DNA of 64,000 nucleotides, taken from assembly GCA_965206615.1 (NCBI GenBank), contig CBDBKI010000005.1, positions 2,418,001-2,482,000 of the forward strand. Reading direction: 5' to 3'. This document shows positions 33,351 to 42,105 of this stretch, in pieces (position 1 is the stretch's first letter; each line of letters starts with the position of its first letter). The DNA comes from VXNE01 sp965206615 (lineage in GTDB: Bacteria > Pseudomonadota > Gammaproteobacteria > Pseudomonadales > Azotimanducaceae). A program made the translations under genes and the position numbers. Under the pieces are notes generated by a model. That model searched no databases. It saw only the letters and a program-made list of their open reading frames with translations, and was not told the DNA's origin.

Positions 33351-34340
33351 TCAGGCGGTGCTGCCTGCGAGGAAGCAGTGCAGGCCCGCGTCGCCGAGCC
33401 AGTCGGTGACCCGTTGCCGGTCCGCATCGGACAGCGTGTGGGCGATCCTGTCGAGGATCATCTGCCGCGACCGTTCCGGATAGGGGCGCGACAGGTAGCT
33501 GACCTCTTCGCCATAGATATGCGCACGGCACGCCTTGGCGCCGGCCTGCTGGGCGGCCCGATTGGCGATTACGTAAGGCTGGTAGGTCGCGGTCATTTCG
33601 TCGAGGACGAAGCGGGCGAAGTCCGTTGATGCCGGGAATGCCGCGAGCTCTCCGCTGCCGTCCCAGTCGTCGGCCGAGCCTTCGGAGAACGCCACCACGC
33701 GAGGATAGCCCGCGGTGACCTTCTTCGGGTCCGGATCCATGTACGTGTGGGCGCGCAGGCCGCCGAGCACGATGCAGTCCACCGCGCAGGGTCGGTCGCC
33801 GAGCAGGTAGCGGGTCTTGCCGAGTTGCGGCTCGGCGGCCTCGAGGATGCGCACGTACTCTGCCTCCGCGGCCTGGCGCTGTGTCTCGGACTCGGTTCCG
33901 GTAGCGCGACACGCCCGGGGCCCCCAACCCCGCACGCGCTCGGCGACCTCGGCCATGCCGTCGGCGATGCGCATGGAGGCGAACAGGGCGCTTTCCGGAT
34001 AGTGCCAGCGGTAGTGCACCATGGTGCGGGCGATCCACTCGTCGAAATACTCCTCCACAGCCTGCACGAGGACGCCGATGGGTCCGTCCGGGAACATCCT
34101 GCGATGCGGGAAACGGGCGTCGAGGAGATGCATGAGCGGCGTCGTGTCCCCGATCATCCAGTTCTCCGGCGTCTGCAGCACCGGCACCTGGTGCGTTCCC
34201 GACCGGCTCTCGATGCTCGCCGGATCGTGGCGGTTCTTGTCGCGCATCTCGAAGTCGAGCCCGTAGAAGATGCACGCGGCCTCGAGCTTCCTCGTGAAGT
34301 AGCTCATTTCGCCGCCGTAGATGATGTAGGGGTTGGTCAC
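33351..34340 (-). CDS. glutathione S-transferase-like protein with extended C-terminus (2)
   Basis: A 329-residue protein, longer than a canonical GST (about 200-230). The N-terminal thioredoxin-like domain reads YIIYGGEMSYFTRKLEAACI, with HQVPVLQTPENWMIGDTTPLM giving the cis-Pro and the GSH-binding acidic/Ser-Thr turn. A helical domain includes YLLGDRPCAVDCIVLGGL. A further 100 residues (EMTATYQPYVIANRAAQQAG) are not part of the standard fold and recur in environmental GST relatives. It is third in a minus-strand run with a TauD-like oxygenase (45 bp upstream) and a MelB-like carrier. Function unknown. Confidence 0.88.
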   Translation of the reverse strand: MTNPYIIYGGEMSYFTRKLEAACIFYGLDFEMRDKNRHDPASIESRSGTHQVPVLQTPENWMIGDTTPLMHLLDARFPHRRMFPDGPIGVLVQAVEEYFDEWIARTMVHYRWHYPESALFASMRIADGMAEVAERVRGWGPRACRATGTESETQRQAAEAEYVRILEAAEPQLGKTRYLLGDRPCAVDCIVLGGLRAHTYMDPDPKKVTAGYPRVVAFSEGSADDWDGSGELAAFPASTDFARFVLDEMTATYQPYVIANRAAQQAGAKACRAHIYGEEVSYLSRPYPERSRQMILDRIAHTLSDADRQRVTDWLGDAGLHCFLAGSTA

Positions 34341-34385
34341 GAGGTTCTCCGCTGGTGTGGTGGGGTCGTCGAGTGGCAGGAGGCG

Positions 34386-35357
34386 TCAGCCGTGGTAGAA
34401 CGGTCGCCCCGCATCCCGTAGCCAGATACGCACCAGGTGCCTCCGGCGTTCCGGCTCCTCCCAGTCCTCGAAGGCCGTGCGCCGATGCCCGACACGCCGG
34501 TTGTTTACGATCTGGATCTGCCCGCGCTCGAACACGAAGGACTTGCCGAGCGCGTCCCGCTCGGGGACCTCGATGAGTGCGTCCAGCGCGGCGCGCGTGT
34601 GCGCGTCCGGCGGCTCGTCGCGCAAGCGGTACCCCGCCAGGACGAGCCAGGGGGAGTAGTTGGCGAGCACGCGCTCCCCGTCGGACTCGAACACCGGCTG
34701 GACGGAGACCCGCGTATCGTCCGGTGCATGCTCCATCTGGCGGTCCCAGTACACCGGCTCGTAGAGGCGCGGAACCAGCTCGCCGTACTCGTCGAGCAGG
34801 AGGTTGTAGACCGTGTCGAGACTGACCAGGCCGCTGACGCCGCCGGACTTCGCGGTCTGCAGGCAGAGCAGGGCGGCACAGTCCGGAGCCAGGTTGAAGG
34901 CGTTGTCGGTGTGATAGCCCTGGTGACCGTTGGTCTTCGAGGAGCGCACACCGGTTCCGGGGCCGGCCTTCTTCCCGGTATCCAGCACGTCGTAGAGCAG
35001 CGTCCCGTCCCACTTCTGCGCCACGGGTCGGCCGACGAGGGACATGAGCAGCCAATACAGCGCGACGGCGGTCCGCTTCGACAGGCGCTCGACCGGCAGA
35101 CGGTCGATGATGGCGAATCCGATGCCGTCACAGACCTGCGCGCGCACCCGCTGCATCGCGGCCGCACACGCAGGCAGGTCGAAGAAGTCCGGCGCGAGGG
35201 CCTCGACAGGCAGCGGATTCGATTCGAACTCGATGGCCGCGGCGTCGAGTTCGGCGCGGCAGTCCGAACCCAGCACGACGAGCCCGTCGTCCTCGAGGAG
35301 CGTGTCGGCGGCCCAGGTCATCGGACCGGCCAGGGGCGTTTGCATGACGGTGGACAT
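34386..35357 (-). CDS. TauD/TfdA-like Fe(II)/2-oxoglutarate dioxygenase
   Basis: A 323-residue oxygenase. The metal triad is visible as HTD in GYHTDNAFN (about 170-173) and the distal His in NNRRVGHRR. The 2-oxoglutarate-binding Arg is probably in ERRRHLVRIWLRD near the end. ATG 35357 begins MSTVMQTPLAG. It belongs to the TauD/TfdA superfamily group of small-molecule oxygenases, but TauD-specific substrate residues cannot be judged by eye. It lies between the MelB-like carrier gene (50 bp upstream) and GST 2. The set resembles a catabolic cassette of carrier, oxygenase and GST. The substrate is not inferable. Confidence 0.9.
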   Translation of the reverse strand: MSTVMQTPLAGPMTWAADTLLEDDGLVVLGSDCRAELDAAAIEFESNPLPVEALAPDFFDLPACAAAMQRVRAQVCDGIGFAIIDRLPVERLSKRTAVALYWLLMSLVGRPVAQKWDGTLLYDVLDTGKKAGPGTGVRSSKTNGHQGYHTDNAFNLAPDCAALLCLQTAKSGGVSGLVSLDTVYNLLLDEYGELVPRLYEPVYWDRQMEHAPDDTRVSVQPVFESDGERVLANYSPWLVLAGYRLRDEPPDAHTRAALDALIEVPERDALGKSFVFERGQIQIVNNRRVGHRRTAFEDWEEPERRRHLVRIWLRDAGRPFYHG

Positions 35358-35407
35358 CGTTCTGGCCTGGCGTGCAGCCTGTCGGTGATCTGCGCCTATT
35401 GTGCCGC

Positions 35408-36877
35408 CTATTGTGCCGCAGACGCCCTCACGATAGCTGCCCGCCGCCGCGCCAGTTCCTCGAGGATCTCGGCGTGGCGCTCGCGGGTCAGCCTGTAGTG
35501 CGTATAGCACCAGATGGAGACGAAGCCGAAGGCCGCGACGATGGGGCCGTACGCCATGCCCAGGTTCACCAGCGTTTCCGGCGGCACGTCGGCCGCCGTC
35601 CTGATGTGCGCGCCCCGGGGCCAGGAGATGAGGTCGAGCGTGACGCCGGCGATGACGTTGCCGATGCCCGAGGTGGCCTTCGCCGAGAAGGAACTGGCCG
35701 CGAAGAAGATGCCCTCCTGACGCTTGCCGGTCTCGTATTCGTGCTCGTCGATGATGTCGGCCACCATCGAGCCGAACGCCACGTTGGCCTGCACCGTGGA
35801 GGCGCCCTGGATGACCTTGATCGCGACCAGGAGCGAGATCAGCAACGGCTCGCCGTTGTCCGGGAACCAGTCCATGAGGCGCGCCACGATGGGGGTTGTC
35901 TGCCAGAAGGCCCACGAGAGTCCGCCGAAGATCAGGCCCGCCTTCTTGCCGAAGCGGTTGAAGAACGCCGGGCAGAAGAAGGACCCCAACAACACGCCCA
36001 CGGGATAGGCACAGATCACGAGCAGGATCGACGCGCGGTCGAGTTCCCAGAAATAGGTGAACACGTACAGGTCCAGGCCGCCGTTCACGCCGACCATGAC
36101 GAAGACGACGAGCACGCCGAAGAACAGCCAGCGGAACGAGCGGCTGCGCATGGCGGCGATGATGTCGAGGAGGACGCGCCAGAGCACCTTGCCGAGGCTG
36201 AGCCGCTGTGTGGCTGGCGCGACGCGCAGGAACGGAATCCCGGCCCGTGTTCCCCAGCCGCTCCAGAAGATGGTCACCCCCATCAGACCCGCCAGCAGCA
36301 GGGCGAAGCCTGGATAGGCGGCCGCGTTGAGCTGGCCGTTCTGGAACTCCGCCGTCGGCGTGAAGAAGTACAGGAACCCCACGGCGAACGTGAACAGCAC
36401 GCCGACGTTGGCGAAGAACATCCGGTAGCCGACCAGCTTGGAACGCTCGTCGTAGTCCTCGCTCAGCTCGGCGCCGAGCGCGATGTGGGGCACGTGGTAG
36501 AGCGACATCGAAGTGCGGCTGGCGTTGGAGAAGACGACCAGCCAGAGGAACAGGCCGAATTCGCTGGTGACCGGCGGGTTGAACAGGAAATAGAACGACA
36601 CCATCAGCGGCAGGATGGACGCGTACATGAACGGGTGGCGGCGCCCGTGGCGGGATTTCCAGTGATCCGAAAGGGAGCCGGCCAGCGGATCCGTAAAGGC
36701 GTCCACCACCAGGGCGATCCCGACCGCGGCGCCGGCCAGCGACCCCGACATGCCGAGCACCTGATTGTAGTAGAAGATCAGGAACGTGCCGTAGGCCGCG
36801 CCGAAGAGTCCCTCGGCAGCCTGGCCGACGCCGAATGCCAGCTTCATGTCGAAGCCGAGTTTGCCCGGTAGCGGCAT
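35408..36877 (-). CDS. GPH/MelB-type MFS cation symporter
   Basis: A 489-residue carrier with about twelve helices. ATG 36877 has AAGGGGG about 6 bp upstream, while the frame to 36997 has no ribosome site. Family marks are DAFTDPLAGSLSDHW and KSRHGRRHPFM (the MelB DPxxGxxSD...GRRxP pattern), NASRTSMSLYHVPHIALGAELSEDYDERSK in the second loop (given here as YHVPHIALGAELSEDYDER) and ISWPRGAHI late in the protein. First gene of the carrier, oxygenase, GST run. It probably moves a sugar or glycoside with a cation, but many environmental members have unknown substrates. Confidence 0.9.
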   Translation of the reverse strand: MPLPGKLGFDMKLAFGVGQAAEGLFGAAYGTFLIFYYNQVLGMSGSLAGAAVGIALVVDAFTDPLAGSLSDHWKSRHGRRHPFMYASILPLMVSFYFLFNPPVTSEFGLFLWLVVFSNASRTSMSLYHVPHIALGAELSEDYDERSKLVGYRMFFANVGVLFTFAVGFLYFFTPTAEFQNGQLNAAAYPGFALLLAGLMGVTIFWSGWGTRAGIPFLRVAPATQRLSLGKVLWRVLLDIIAAMRSRSFRWLFFGVLVVFVMVGVNGGLDLYVFTYFWELDRASILLVICAYPVGVLLGSFFCPAFFNRFGKKAGLIFGGLSWAFWQTTPIVARLMDWFPDNGEPLLISLLVAIKVIQGASTVQANVAFGSMVADIIDEHEYETGKRQEGIFFAASSFSAKATSGIGNVIAGVTLDLISWPRGAHIRTAADVPPETLVNLGMAYGPIVAAFGFVSIWCYTHYRLTRERHAEILEELARRRAAIVRASAAQ

Positions 36878-36998
36878 CGCTGCCCCCTTGCTCAAGTGGT
36901 TGCCGCCGCGGGCGATGCAGGGGACACCCATGTGGTGTCCGGTGCCGAATTCCACGCACCGCCCTCGCGCGGGCGATCCGGACGGCGCCGGCGCCAAG

Positions 36999-37973
36999 CT
37001 ACAGCAACAACGCCACCCGCGACACCAGCCAGTAGGACGCTACCGTCCCCATCGCGTAGAGCGGCGCACGGACGACCCAGCGGGGCAGCTCCACCTGCGT
37101 CCGCCGCAGGATCGCGACCAGCGCCAGGGCCGCCGCGACGATGATGAGCTGCCCGATCTCGACGCCGACGTTGAACAGGAACAGCGCCCACAGCGCTCCC
37201 GCTTTCGGCAGCCCGATGTCCGCCAGCGCCCCGGCGAATCCGAAGCCGTGCAAGAGCCCGAACACGAGCGCCACGATCCACGTGTGCCGCGCGGTGATGG
37301 TGCCCTCGGCCCCGCGCAGGCGCTCCACCGCGAGGAAGACGATCGATAGCGCGATCACCGCCTCCACGGGCGCCTGGGACAGCCTGACCACTTCCAGCGC
37401 CGAGAGCCCGAGCGTGATGCTGTGCGCCACCGTGAAGCCCGTGATCGTCTTGATGAGCACCGACGGCCTCGAGATGAAGAACATCAGGCCGATCACGAAC
37501 AGGATGTGGTCGAAGCCGAGCAGCAGGTGCTCGATGCCGAGGACCAGGTAGCCGAGCACCTGCCGGCCCTGGCCGGCCTCGATGACGAAGTACGGATCCT
37601 CCGGTCGCAGCAGCCGCGAGATCGACGTGCCGTCCGCGAGGGCGACGTTGACCAGGACGTCGGTGAGCGTGCGCGACAGGCCCTCGATGCCCACGCGGTG
37701 CCCGATGAGACCTTCCTGGCCGCAGTCCGCGCGCCACTGGTGTATCAGGGCGGAGCGCTGCACGTCCGCGACCTGCTGCAGTTCCAGCGTGCAGTGCTCG
37801 GGCAGGTCGGGTTCGAGGGGCAGCCGTCGGTCGCCCACGAGCGGCTGTTTCCAGAGGACATCGAAGACCTGGTCCTCGGCCTCGGTGATGCCGAGATAGG
37901 CGGGCCGCACTTCGTGGCCGTGTGCGCCCACGGCAAGCAGGACGCAGACCAGGGCTGCCGGTTTCCAATTCAC
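36999..37973 (-). CDS. HupE/UreJ family membrane protein (second copy)
   Basis: A 324-residue paralog of 6276-7265, same architecture: signal peptide (ALVCVLLAVGAHGHE), a periplasmic domain with paired cysteines (EHCTLELQ and ADCGQEG), then helices with GIEHLLLGFDHILF and FGLLHGFGFAGALAD. It starts at GTG 37973. Upstream on the same strand lies a second PPIase gene, but here a REP-like element separates the two, whereas copy 1 overlaps its PPIase gene. The two HupE proteins differ clearly in their periplasmic domains, so this is an old duplication or separate acquisition. Confidence 0.9.
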   Translation of the reverse strand: MNWKPAALVCVLLAVGAHGHEVRPAYLGITEAEDQVFDVLWKQPLVGDRRLPLEPDLPEHCTLELQQVADVQRSALIHQWRADCGQEGLIGHRVGIEGLSRTLTDVLVNVALADGTSISRLLRPEDPYFVIEAGQGRQVLGYLVLGIEHLLLGFDHILFVIGLMFFISRPSVLIKTITGFTVAHSITLGLSALEVVRLSQAPVEAVIALSIVFLAVERLRGAEGTITARHTWIVALVFGLLHGFGFAGALADIGLPKAGALWALFLFNVGVEIGQLIIVAAALALVAILRRTQVELPRWVVRAPLYAMGTVASYWLVSRVALLL

Positions 37974-37996
37974 GCCTGGCCTCTGGCCAGGCGCCT

Positions 37997-38095
37997 GTAG
38001 GGGACGCCCTTGTGGCGTCCCGTTCCGAATTCATGTACGGGCCCACCACGGGCGACCACAAGGGTCGAGCGGGCGACCACAAGGGTCGCCCCTAC
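37997..38095. repeat. REP/BIME-like element 6 (99 bp, duplicated right arm)
   Basis: The left arm stem is GGGACGCC with GGCGTCCC, a paired substitution of the consensus GGGACGGG, loop CTTGT kept. The right arm appears one and a half times: a partial copy at 38050-38067 and the full arm at 38071-38095. It is inserted between the second HupE and PPIase genes. Confidence 0.87.
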
Positions 38096-38122
38096 AGCCC
38101 TCGTCGAAGTAGCGGCCCGGTT

Positions 38123-38998
38123 TCACTGTGCCGGCGACGGCTCTGCCGGCACGGGCCCGGACTGCGGCAGTTGCGGCCCGTCGATCGGCGTCGCGGGGAT
38201 CTCGATCTCGATCCGATACTGGGCGGCCAGGGTCTCGTAGTAGCGTTCGTTGGCGTCCGAGCGGCGCTGCGCGTCGTAGTCCGTCGCGACGCGCGCGCGC
38301 ACCTCCGCGAACGTGGGCAGGCGGCTCGGCGTGCGCCGGTCGATGCGCACGAGGTGAAAGCCGTAGCCGGACTCGACCGGGCCGAGCCAGCCTTCGCCCT
38401 CGAGTTCGGGCAGAGCCAGGGAGAACGCCGTGCCGAAATCCTTGCGTACGTCGGCGCGGGTGACGTGTGCGTAGGTACGCCGCAGCATGAAGGGATCGCC
38501 GATGGTCCGCCAGTTCTCGTCGTTCACCTGTGCCAGGGCGGCGGCGGCGTCTTCCCGCGCCGTGGCGCGCCGGTCCGGGCTGAAGTAGGCATGCGAGAAC
38601 GTGAAGCGGGCCGGCACACGGTAGCGCTCCGGGTCCGCCTCGAAATACTCCGTCAACTGGCGCTCGGTGGCAGGTTCGAGGAGCGCCAGGTCCTCGGTCA
38701 GGAACGTGAGCTTCTGCGCCAGCCGACGCCGGATGATGACGTCGTTGTCGTCGAGCCCCATCCTGAGGGCCTCGCGCACCAGCATCTCCTCTCGCACGTG
38801 TGCGTCGACCAGGCCGTTGAGTTCGGTCTCGGTCGGGGCACGGCCCATCTGTGCGCGCCACTGGTCGGCGAGGCGGGCGATGTCCAGCGGCCCGACGCGG
38901 ACCAGGTCGTTTCCAGCGTCCGGCCGCACCGCATCGATGGCGAAGATCCCGACACCGAGGAGCAGGAACAGGACGAGCGGGTCCTTGAGGTATTTCAT
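38123..38998 (-). CDS. membrane-anchored parvulin-type peptidylprolyl isomerase (second copy)
   Basis: A 291-residue paralog of 7262-8188. It has an N-terminal helix (DPLVLFLLLGVGIFAIDA), a helical chaperone-like region (LADQWRAQMGRAPTETELNG, LVREALRMGLDDND) and a rotamase-like end with WLGPVESGYGFHLVRIDRR. It is predicted periplasmic with one anchor. ATG 38998 lies 31 bp after the SDR stop. Its partner HupE gene lies about 150 bp downstream beyond a REP-like element. The second occurrence of the PPIase plus HupE pair supports a shared function, with the isomerase acting on exported metal-related proteins; that link is inference. Confidence 0.87.
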   Translation of the reverse strand: MKYLKDPLVLFLLLGVGIFAIDAVRPDAGNDLVRVGPLDIARLADQWRAQMGRAPTETELNGLVDAHVREEMLVREALRMGLDDNDVIIRRRLAQKLTFLTEDLALLEPATERQLTEYFEADPERYRVPARFTFSHAYFSPDRRATAREDAAAALAQVNDENWRTIGDPFMLRRTYAHVTRADVRKDFGTAFSLALPELEGEGWLGPVESGYGFHLVRIDRRTPSRLPTFAEVRARVATDYDAQRRSDANERYYETLAAQYRIEIEIPATPIDGPQLPQSGPVPAEPSPAQ

Positions 38999-39029
38999 GG
39001 GATCACGGCACCTGGCGAAGAAGGGCGAA

Positions 39030-39830
39030 TCAGCGCATCTCGAAACCGCCGGCGACGTTCAGGGCGATGCCGCTGACGTTGGGGGCGGTGGCCAGGTAGA
39101 CGGCGGCCTGACCCATGTCTTCGACGGTCTGTGGCCGGCCGAGGGGAATGATGTCCTGCATGCGCTGCTCGAACGACTCGTTGCTCGCGTTCGCCATCAG
39201 GTGGTCGGACCACATGGCCGTGCCCACCATCCCGGGGCACAGGGCGTTGACGCGGATGCCGTCGCGCGCGAGCTCCAGCGCGAAGGACTGCGTGATGCCG
39301 ATGACCGCCCACTTGGACCCGCAGTACGCCGCCATCGAGGGCGCGCCGCGCTTGCCGGCGATGGAGGCCGTGTTCACGATGGCCGCATCGTCGGAGGCGC
39401 GCAGGCTGGCCGCGGCGGCGCGCGTCATGAGGAAGACGCCCTTCACGTTGACGTCGAAGATCTTGTCCCAGCGTTCCTCGGAGAACGTATCGAGGGGGCC
39501 GCTGTCGACGACGCCGGCGTTGTTGACGAGGACGTCGAGGCGCCTGAACGCGTTGATCGTGGCGGCGACCGCAGCCTCGCAGGATGCGGCGTCGGTCACG
39601 TCAAGCGGCGTGGAGCGGATGTCGCCGAGGGGCGCCAGTTCCTCGACCGTGCGCGCCATTTCGGAGCGCGAGGCGAGTTTGTAGGTCCAGTCCGAGTCGC
39701 CGTCCCCGTCCGGCGACAGGTCGAGGTCCGCGATCATCACCGCGTGCCCGGCTTCCAGGAAGCTCTGCGCGATTCCGCGGCCGATGCCGCGCGCGCCCCC
39801 GGTGACGAGTACCGTTCTCGTGTTGCCCAT
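39030..39830 (-). CDS. short-chain dehydrogenase/reductase (SDR)
   Basis: A 266-residue classical SDR. The Rossmann start is VTGGARGIGRG, followed by LDVTDAAS (adenine-binding Asp), VNNAGVV, and a catalytic Ser, Tyr, Lys in ASIAGKRGAPSMAAYCGSK. The PG motif is CPGMVGTAMW. NAD preference is suggested by the acidic IADLDL at the end of beta 2, but a long insert (SPDGDGDSDWTYK) follows it, which is unusual. It reduces or oxidises a hydroxyl/keto substrate of unknown identity. It lies upstream of the second PPIase-HupE pair, on the same strand. Confidence 0.92.
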   Translation of the reverse strand: MGNTRTVLVTGGARGIGRGIAQSFLEAGHAVMIADLDLSPDGDGDSDWTYKLASRSEMARTVEELAPLGDIRSTPLDVTDAASCEAAVAATINAFRRLDVLVNNAGVVDSGPLDTFSEERWDKIFDVNVKGVFLMTRAAAASLRASDDAAIVNTASIAGKRGAPSMAAYCGSKWAVIGITQSFALELARDGIRVNALCPGMVGTAMWSDHLMANASNESFEQRMQDIIPLGRPQTVEDMGQAAVYLATAPNVSGIALNVAGGFEMR

Positions 39831-39924
39831 GCGTGATCCTCCCGGCGCCGATTATAGGATGGCCGGCGGCACCACTGCGACCGAAACGCCAGGAGGTGCC
39901 GATCAGATCGCAACGCATCCGCCC

Positions 39925-40824
39925 CTACCGTCCCCGCAGCAGCAACCCGCCCACTATCAGCGCGAGCGCCACGACCGCGCTCGGGTGGATCGCCTCGCCG
40001 AGGACGCGCGCGATGAGCACCAGCGACAGGAACGGCGACAGGAAGATGAGCTGCGAGATGCGTCCCGCGTGGCTCGTCAGCGTGAGCGCTCGCTGCCAGA
40101 GCAGGAAGGTCACGCCCATCTCCACCAGACCGACCCAGAGTCCGTAACCGACGTTCGGGAGTGTGAGGGGCGGCAGGCCGACGGTGAAGTGGCACGCGGC
40201 GACCACGCAAGGCGTGCCGGTTGCGAACACCGCGAGCAGCAGCTGCACGGGGTGCATCCGCAGCCGTACGGTCGCGAGCCAGTAGGCGGCCCAGAGCACG
40301 GTGCTGCCGAGCGCCAGCGCGATGCCGATACCGTCGAAACGGTCGAAGGCGGTGAACTCGCCCTGCGTCACGAGCACCACCACGCCGAGATAGCTGACGA
40401 CGATCCCGGCGAGCGTGCGGCGGTCGAGCCGCTGCCCGAGGATCGGCACGGCGAGCACGGCCAAGGTGATGGCCCATGTGTAGTTGAGGGGCTGCGCGAT
40501 CTGCGCCGGGAGCCGGTCGTATGCCTCGAACAGGACCATGTAGTACGCGAGCGGGTTGACGAGGCCAAGCGCGGCGGCGCGCCACAACTGGCCGCGGGGA
40601 GCGGGCGCGGGACGCACGGCGAGATACGCTGCCGCGAAGAACGCGAGCGACACGACGCTGCCGAGCGCCAGCAGCTGCAGGGGCCGCATCGACGCGAGCC
40701 CGAGCTTGAAACCGGTCGCGACGGTCGACCAGAGCAGCACCGCGGCGAGCGCGAACAGGACGGCGCGCCGCTCCCGGTGCCGGGGGCTGTCCGGGCGCTC
40801 GCGGTTCGACACGGTGCCGTCCAC
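39925..40824 (-). CDS. EamA/DMT-family transporter
   Basis: A 299-residue inner-membrane protein with ten predicted helices in two EamA repeats (AVLFALAAVLLWSTVATGFKLG is the first helix, read as ALAAVLLWSTVATGFK; the second repeat starts near GIGIALALGSTVLWAAYW). Pro/Gly residues at helix 4 (QPLNYTWAITLAVLAVPIL) are typical. It is probably an exporter of small metabolites or amino acids. The start ATG 40824 is only 16 bp from the divergent Nudix start, so its promoter would have to overlap the other gene or the true start is internal. Confidence 0.9.
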   Translation of the reverse strand: MDGTVSNRERPDSPRHRERRAVLFALAAVLLWSTVATGFKLGLASMRPLQLLALGSVVSLAFFAAAYLAVRPAPAPRGQLWRAAALGLVNPLAYYMVLFEAYDRLPAQIAQPLNYTWAITLAVLAVPILGQRLDRRTLAGIVVSYLGVVVLVTQGEFTAFDRFDGIGIALALGSTVLWAAYWLATVRLRMHPVQLLLAVFATGTPCVVAACHFTVGLPPLTLPNVGYGLWVGLVEMGVTFLLWQRALTLTSHAGRISQLIFLSPFLSLVLIARVLGEAIHPSAVVALALIVGGLLLRGR

Positions 40825-40840
40825 TCGCTACCCTGCCTCG

Positions 40841-41500
40841 ATGCGTTGCGACCACACACTCAGGCGCCGGATTGCCGACAACCTGCGCGGTTTCGTGCCG
40901 CAACGCGCGACGGACGGCCCGGCGCGTAGCGCTGCCGTCGCGATCACCGTCGTGGACACCTCCTTCGGCGCCGGCCTGCCCGGACTGCCGCAGCACGACA
41001 CGTGGCGCGACGAGGCGGCGCTCATCCTGACGCGCCGTTCGCCGGCCCTCCGGAACCACCCGGGCCAGTGGGCGCTGCCGGGCGGCATGCGGGATCCGGG
41101 CGAGGACGTGCAGACCACTGCGCTGCGCGAGTTGCACGAGGAGGTGGACCTGCACCTCGGCCCGTCCGACGTGCTCGGCACCCTGGACGACTTCCAGACA
41201 CGCTCCGGTTTCGTCATTACGCCCGTGGTCGTGTGGGCCGGGGCGGATCGCGAACTCACCTTCAACCCCCTGGAGGTCGCCTCCATTCACCGGATTCCGG
41301 TCGCGGAGTTCCTCCGCGAGGACGCGCCGGTGCTCGACCCCATTCCCGAGAGCGAGCATCCGGTGTTGCGCATGCCGGTCGGAGACACGTGGATCGCTGC
41401 GCCGACCGCCGCGATGATCTACCAGTTTCGGGAAGTGTGCATCCTCGGCCGCGACACGCGCGTCGCGCACTACGAACAGCCGTACTTCGCCTGGCGCTGA
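40841..41500 (+). CDS. Nudix hydrolase, CoA-pyrophosphatase-like
   Basis: A 219-residue Nudix enzyme. The Nudix box GGMRDPGEDVQTTALREL continues HEEVDL, with all metal-binding acids (REL-x-EE); the final Gly of the box is Asp. HPGQWALPGG just before it resembles the NudL/YeaB CoA-pyrophosphatase signature (LLxRs...HpGQvaFPGG), so cleavage of CoA or acyl-CoA pyrophosphate is a fair guess. ATG 40841 is used since it starts the conserved N-terminal helix (RRRIADNLRGF). Divergent from the EamA gene. Confidence 0.88.
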   Translation: MRCDHTLRRRIADNLRGFVPQRATDGPARSAAVAITVVDTSFGAGLPGLPQHDTWRDEAALILTRRSPALRNHPGQWALPGGMRDPGEDVQTTALRELHEEVDLHLGPSDVLGTLDDFQTRSGFVITPVVVWAGADRELTFNPLEVASIHRIPVAEFLREDAPVLDPIPESEHPVLRMPVGDTWIAAPTAAMIYQFREVCILGRDTRVAHYEQPYFAWR

Positions 41501-41567
41501 CGATTGAACCGGGACCTTCCGCCTCGGTACACTTGCCGCATCGTTCAAGCACGCAGAGGATCCCGCG

Positions 41568-42047
41568 ATGTCTATCCAGCAAGGCGACAAGCTCCCCGAC
41601 GCCACGTTCTACGTCATGCAGGACGGGCGGCCCTCGCCGCGCACCTGTGCCGACCTGTTCGACGGCAAGAAGGTCGTCCTGTTCGCGGTGCCGGGTGCGT
41701 TCACCCCCCTGTGCTCGGAGCAGCACCTGCCGGGTTACGTCACGCATGCCGAGGCGTTGCGGGACAAGGGCGTCGACAGCATCGTCTGCGTATCGGTCAA
41801 CGACGCCTTCGTGATGGATGCCTGGGGCGCGGATCGCGATGTCGGTGAGGTGGTGATGGCGGCGGACGGCAACGGCGACTTCGCCAGGGCCCTCGGCCTC
41901 GAGATGGATGCCACCGGTTTCGGTCTCGGCGTGCGCTCGCAGCGCTATGCCATGGTCGTCGAGGACGGCACGGTGACCAGGCTCGCCGTGGAAGAACCCA
42001 ACAAGTTCGAGACCAGCAAGGCCGAGGCGATCCTGGCCGCGCTCTGA
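41568..42047 (+). CDS. peroxiredoxin, Prx5 type
   Basis: A 159-residue thiol peroxidase. The peroxidatic Cys is in VPGAFTPLCSEQHLPGYV (about residue 49, with Thr and Pro in the PxxxTxxC arrangement). A second Cys in SIVCVSVND (about 74) could resolve it or stay free. DGNGDFARALGL and GVRSQRYAMVVEDG are standard Prx5 blocks. It is cytoplasmic and removes H2O2 or organic peroxides with glutathione or glutaredoxin as likely reductant. ATG 41568 is preceded by a weak GGATCCCGCG. It lies 67 bp after the Nudix gene. Confidence 0.93.
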   Translation: MSIQQGDKLPDATFYVMQDGRPSPRTCADLFDGKKVVLFAVPGAFTPLCSEQHLPGYVTHAEALRDKGVDSIVCVSVNDAFVMDAWGADRDVGEVVMAADGNGDFARALGLEMDATGFGLGVRSQRYAMVVEDGTVTRLAVEEPNKFETSKAEAILAAL

Positions 42048-42105
42048 CGCGCGCCGGGCGGCACTCCCCGGGTAGCGCAGGCAGCGGAGGCAGCGGAGCA
42101 ACGCG

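Noticed and set aside
35372..36871. Plus-strand open frame of 499 codons rich in Asp, Glu and His
   Set aside because: Antisense to the MelB-like gene; no start signal and no homology.
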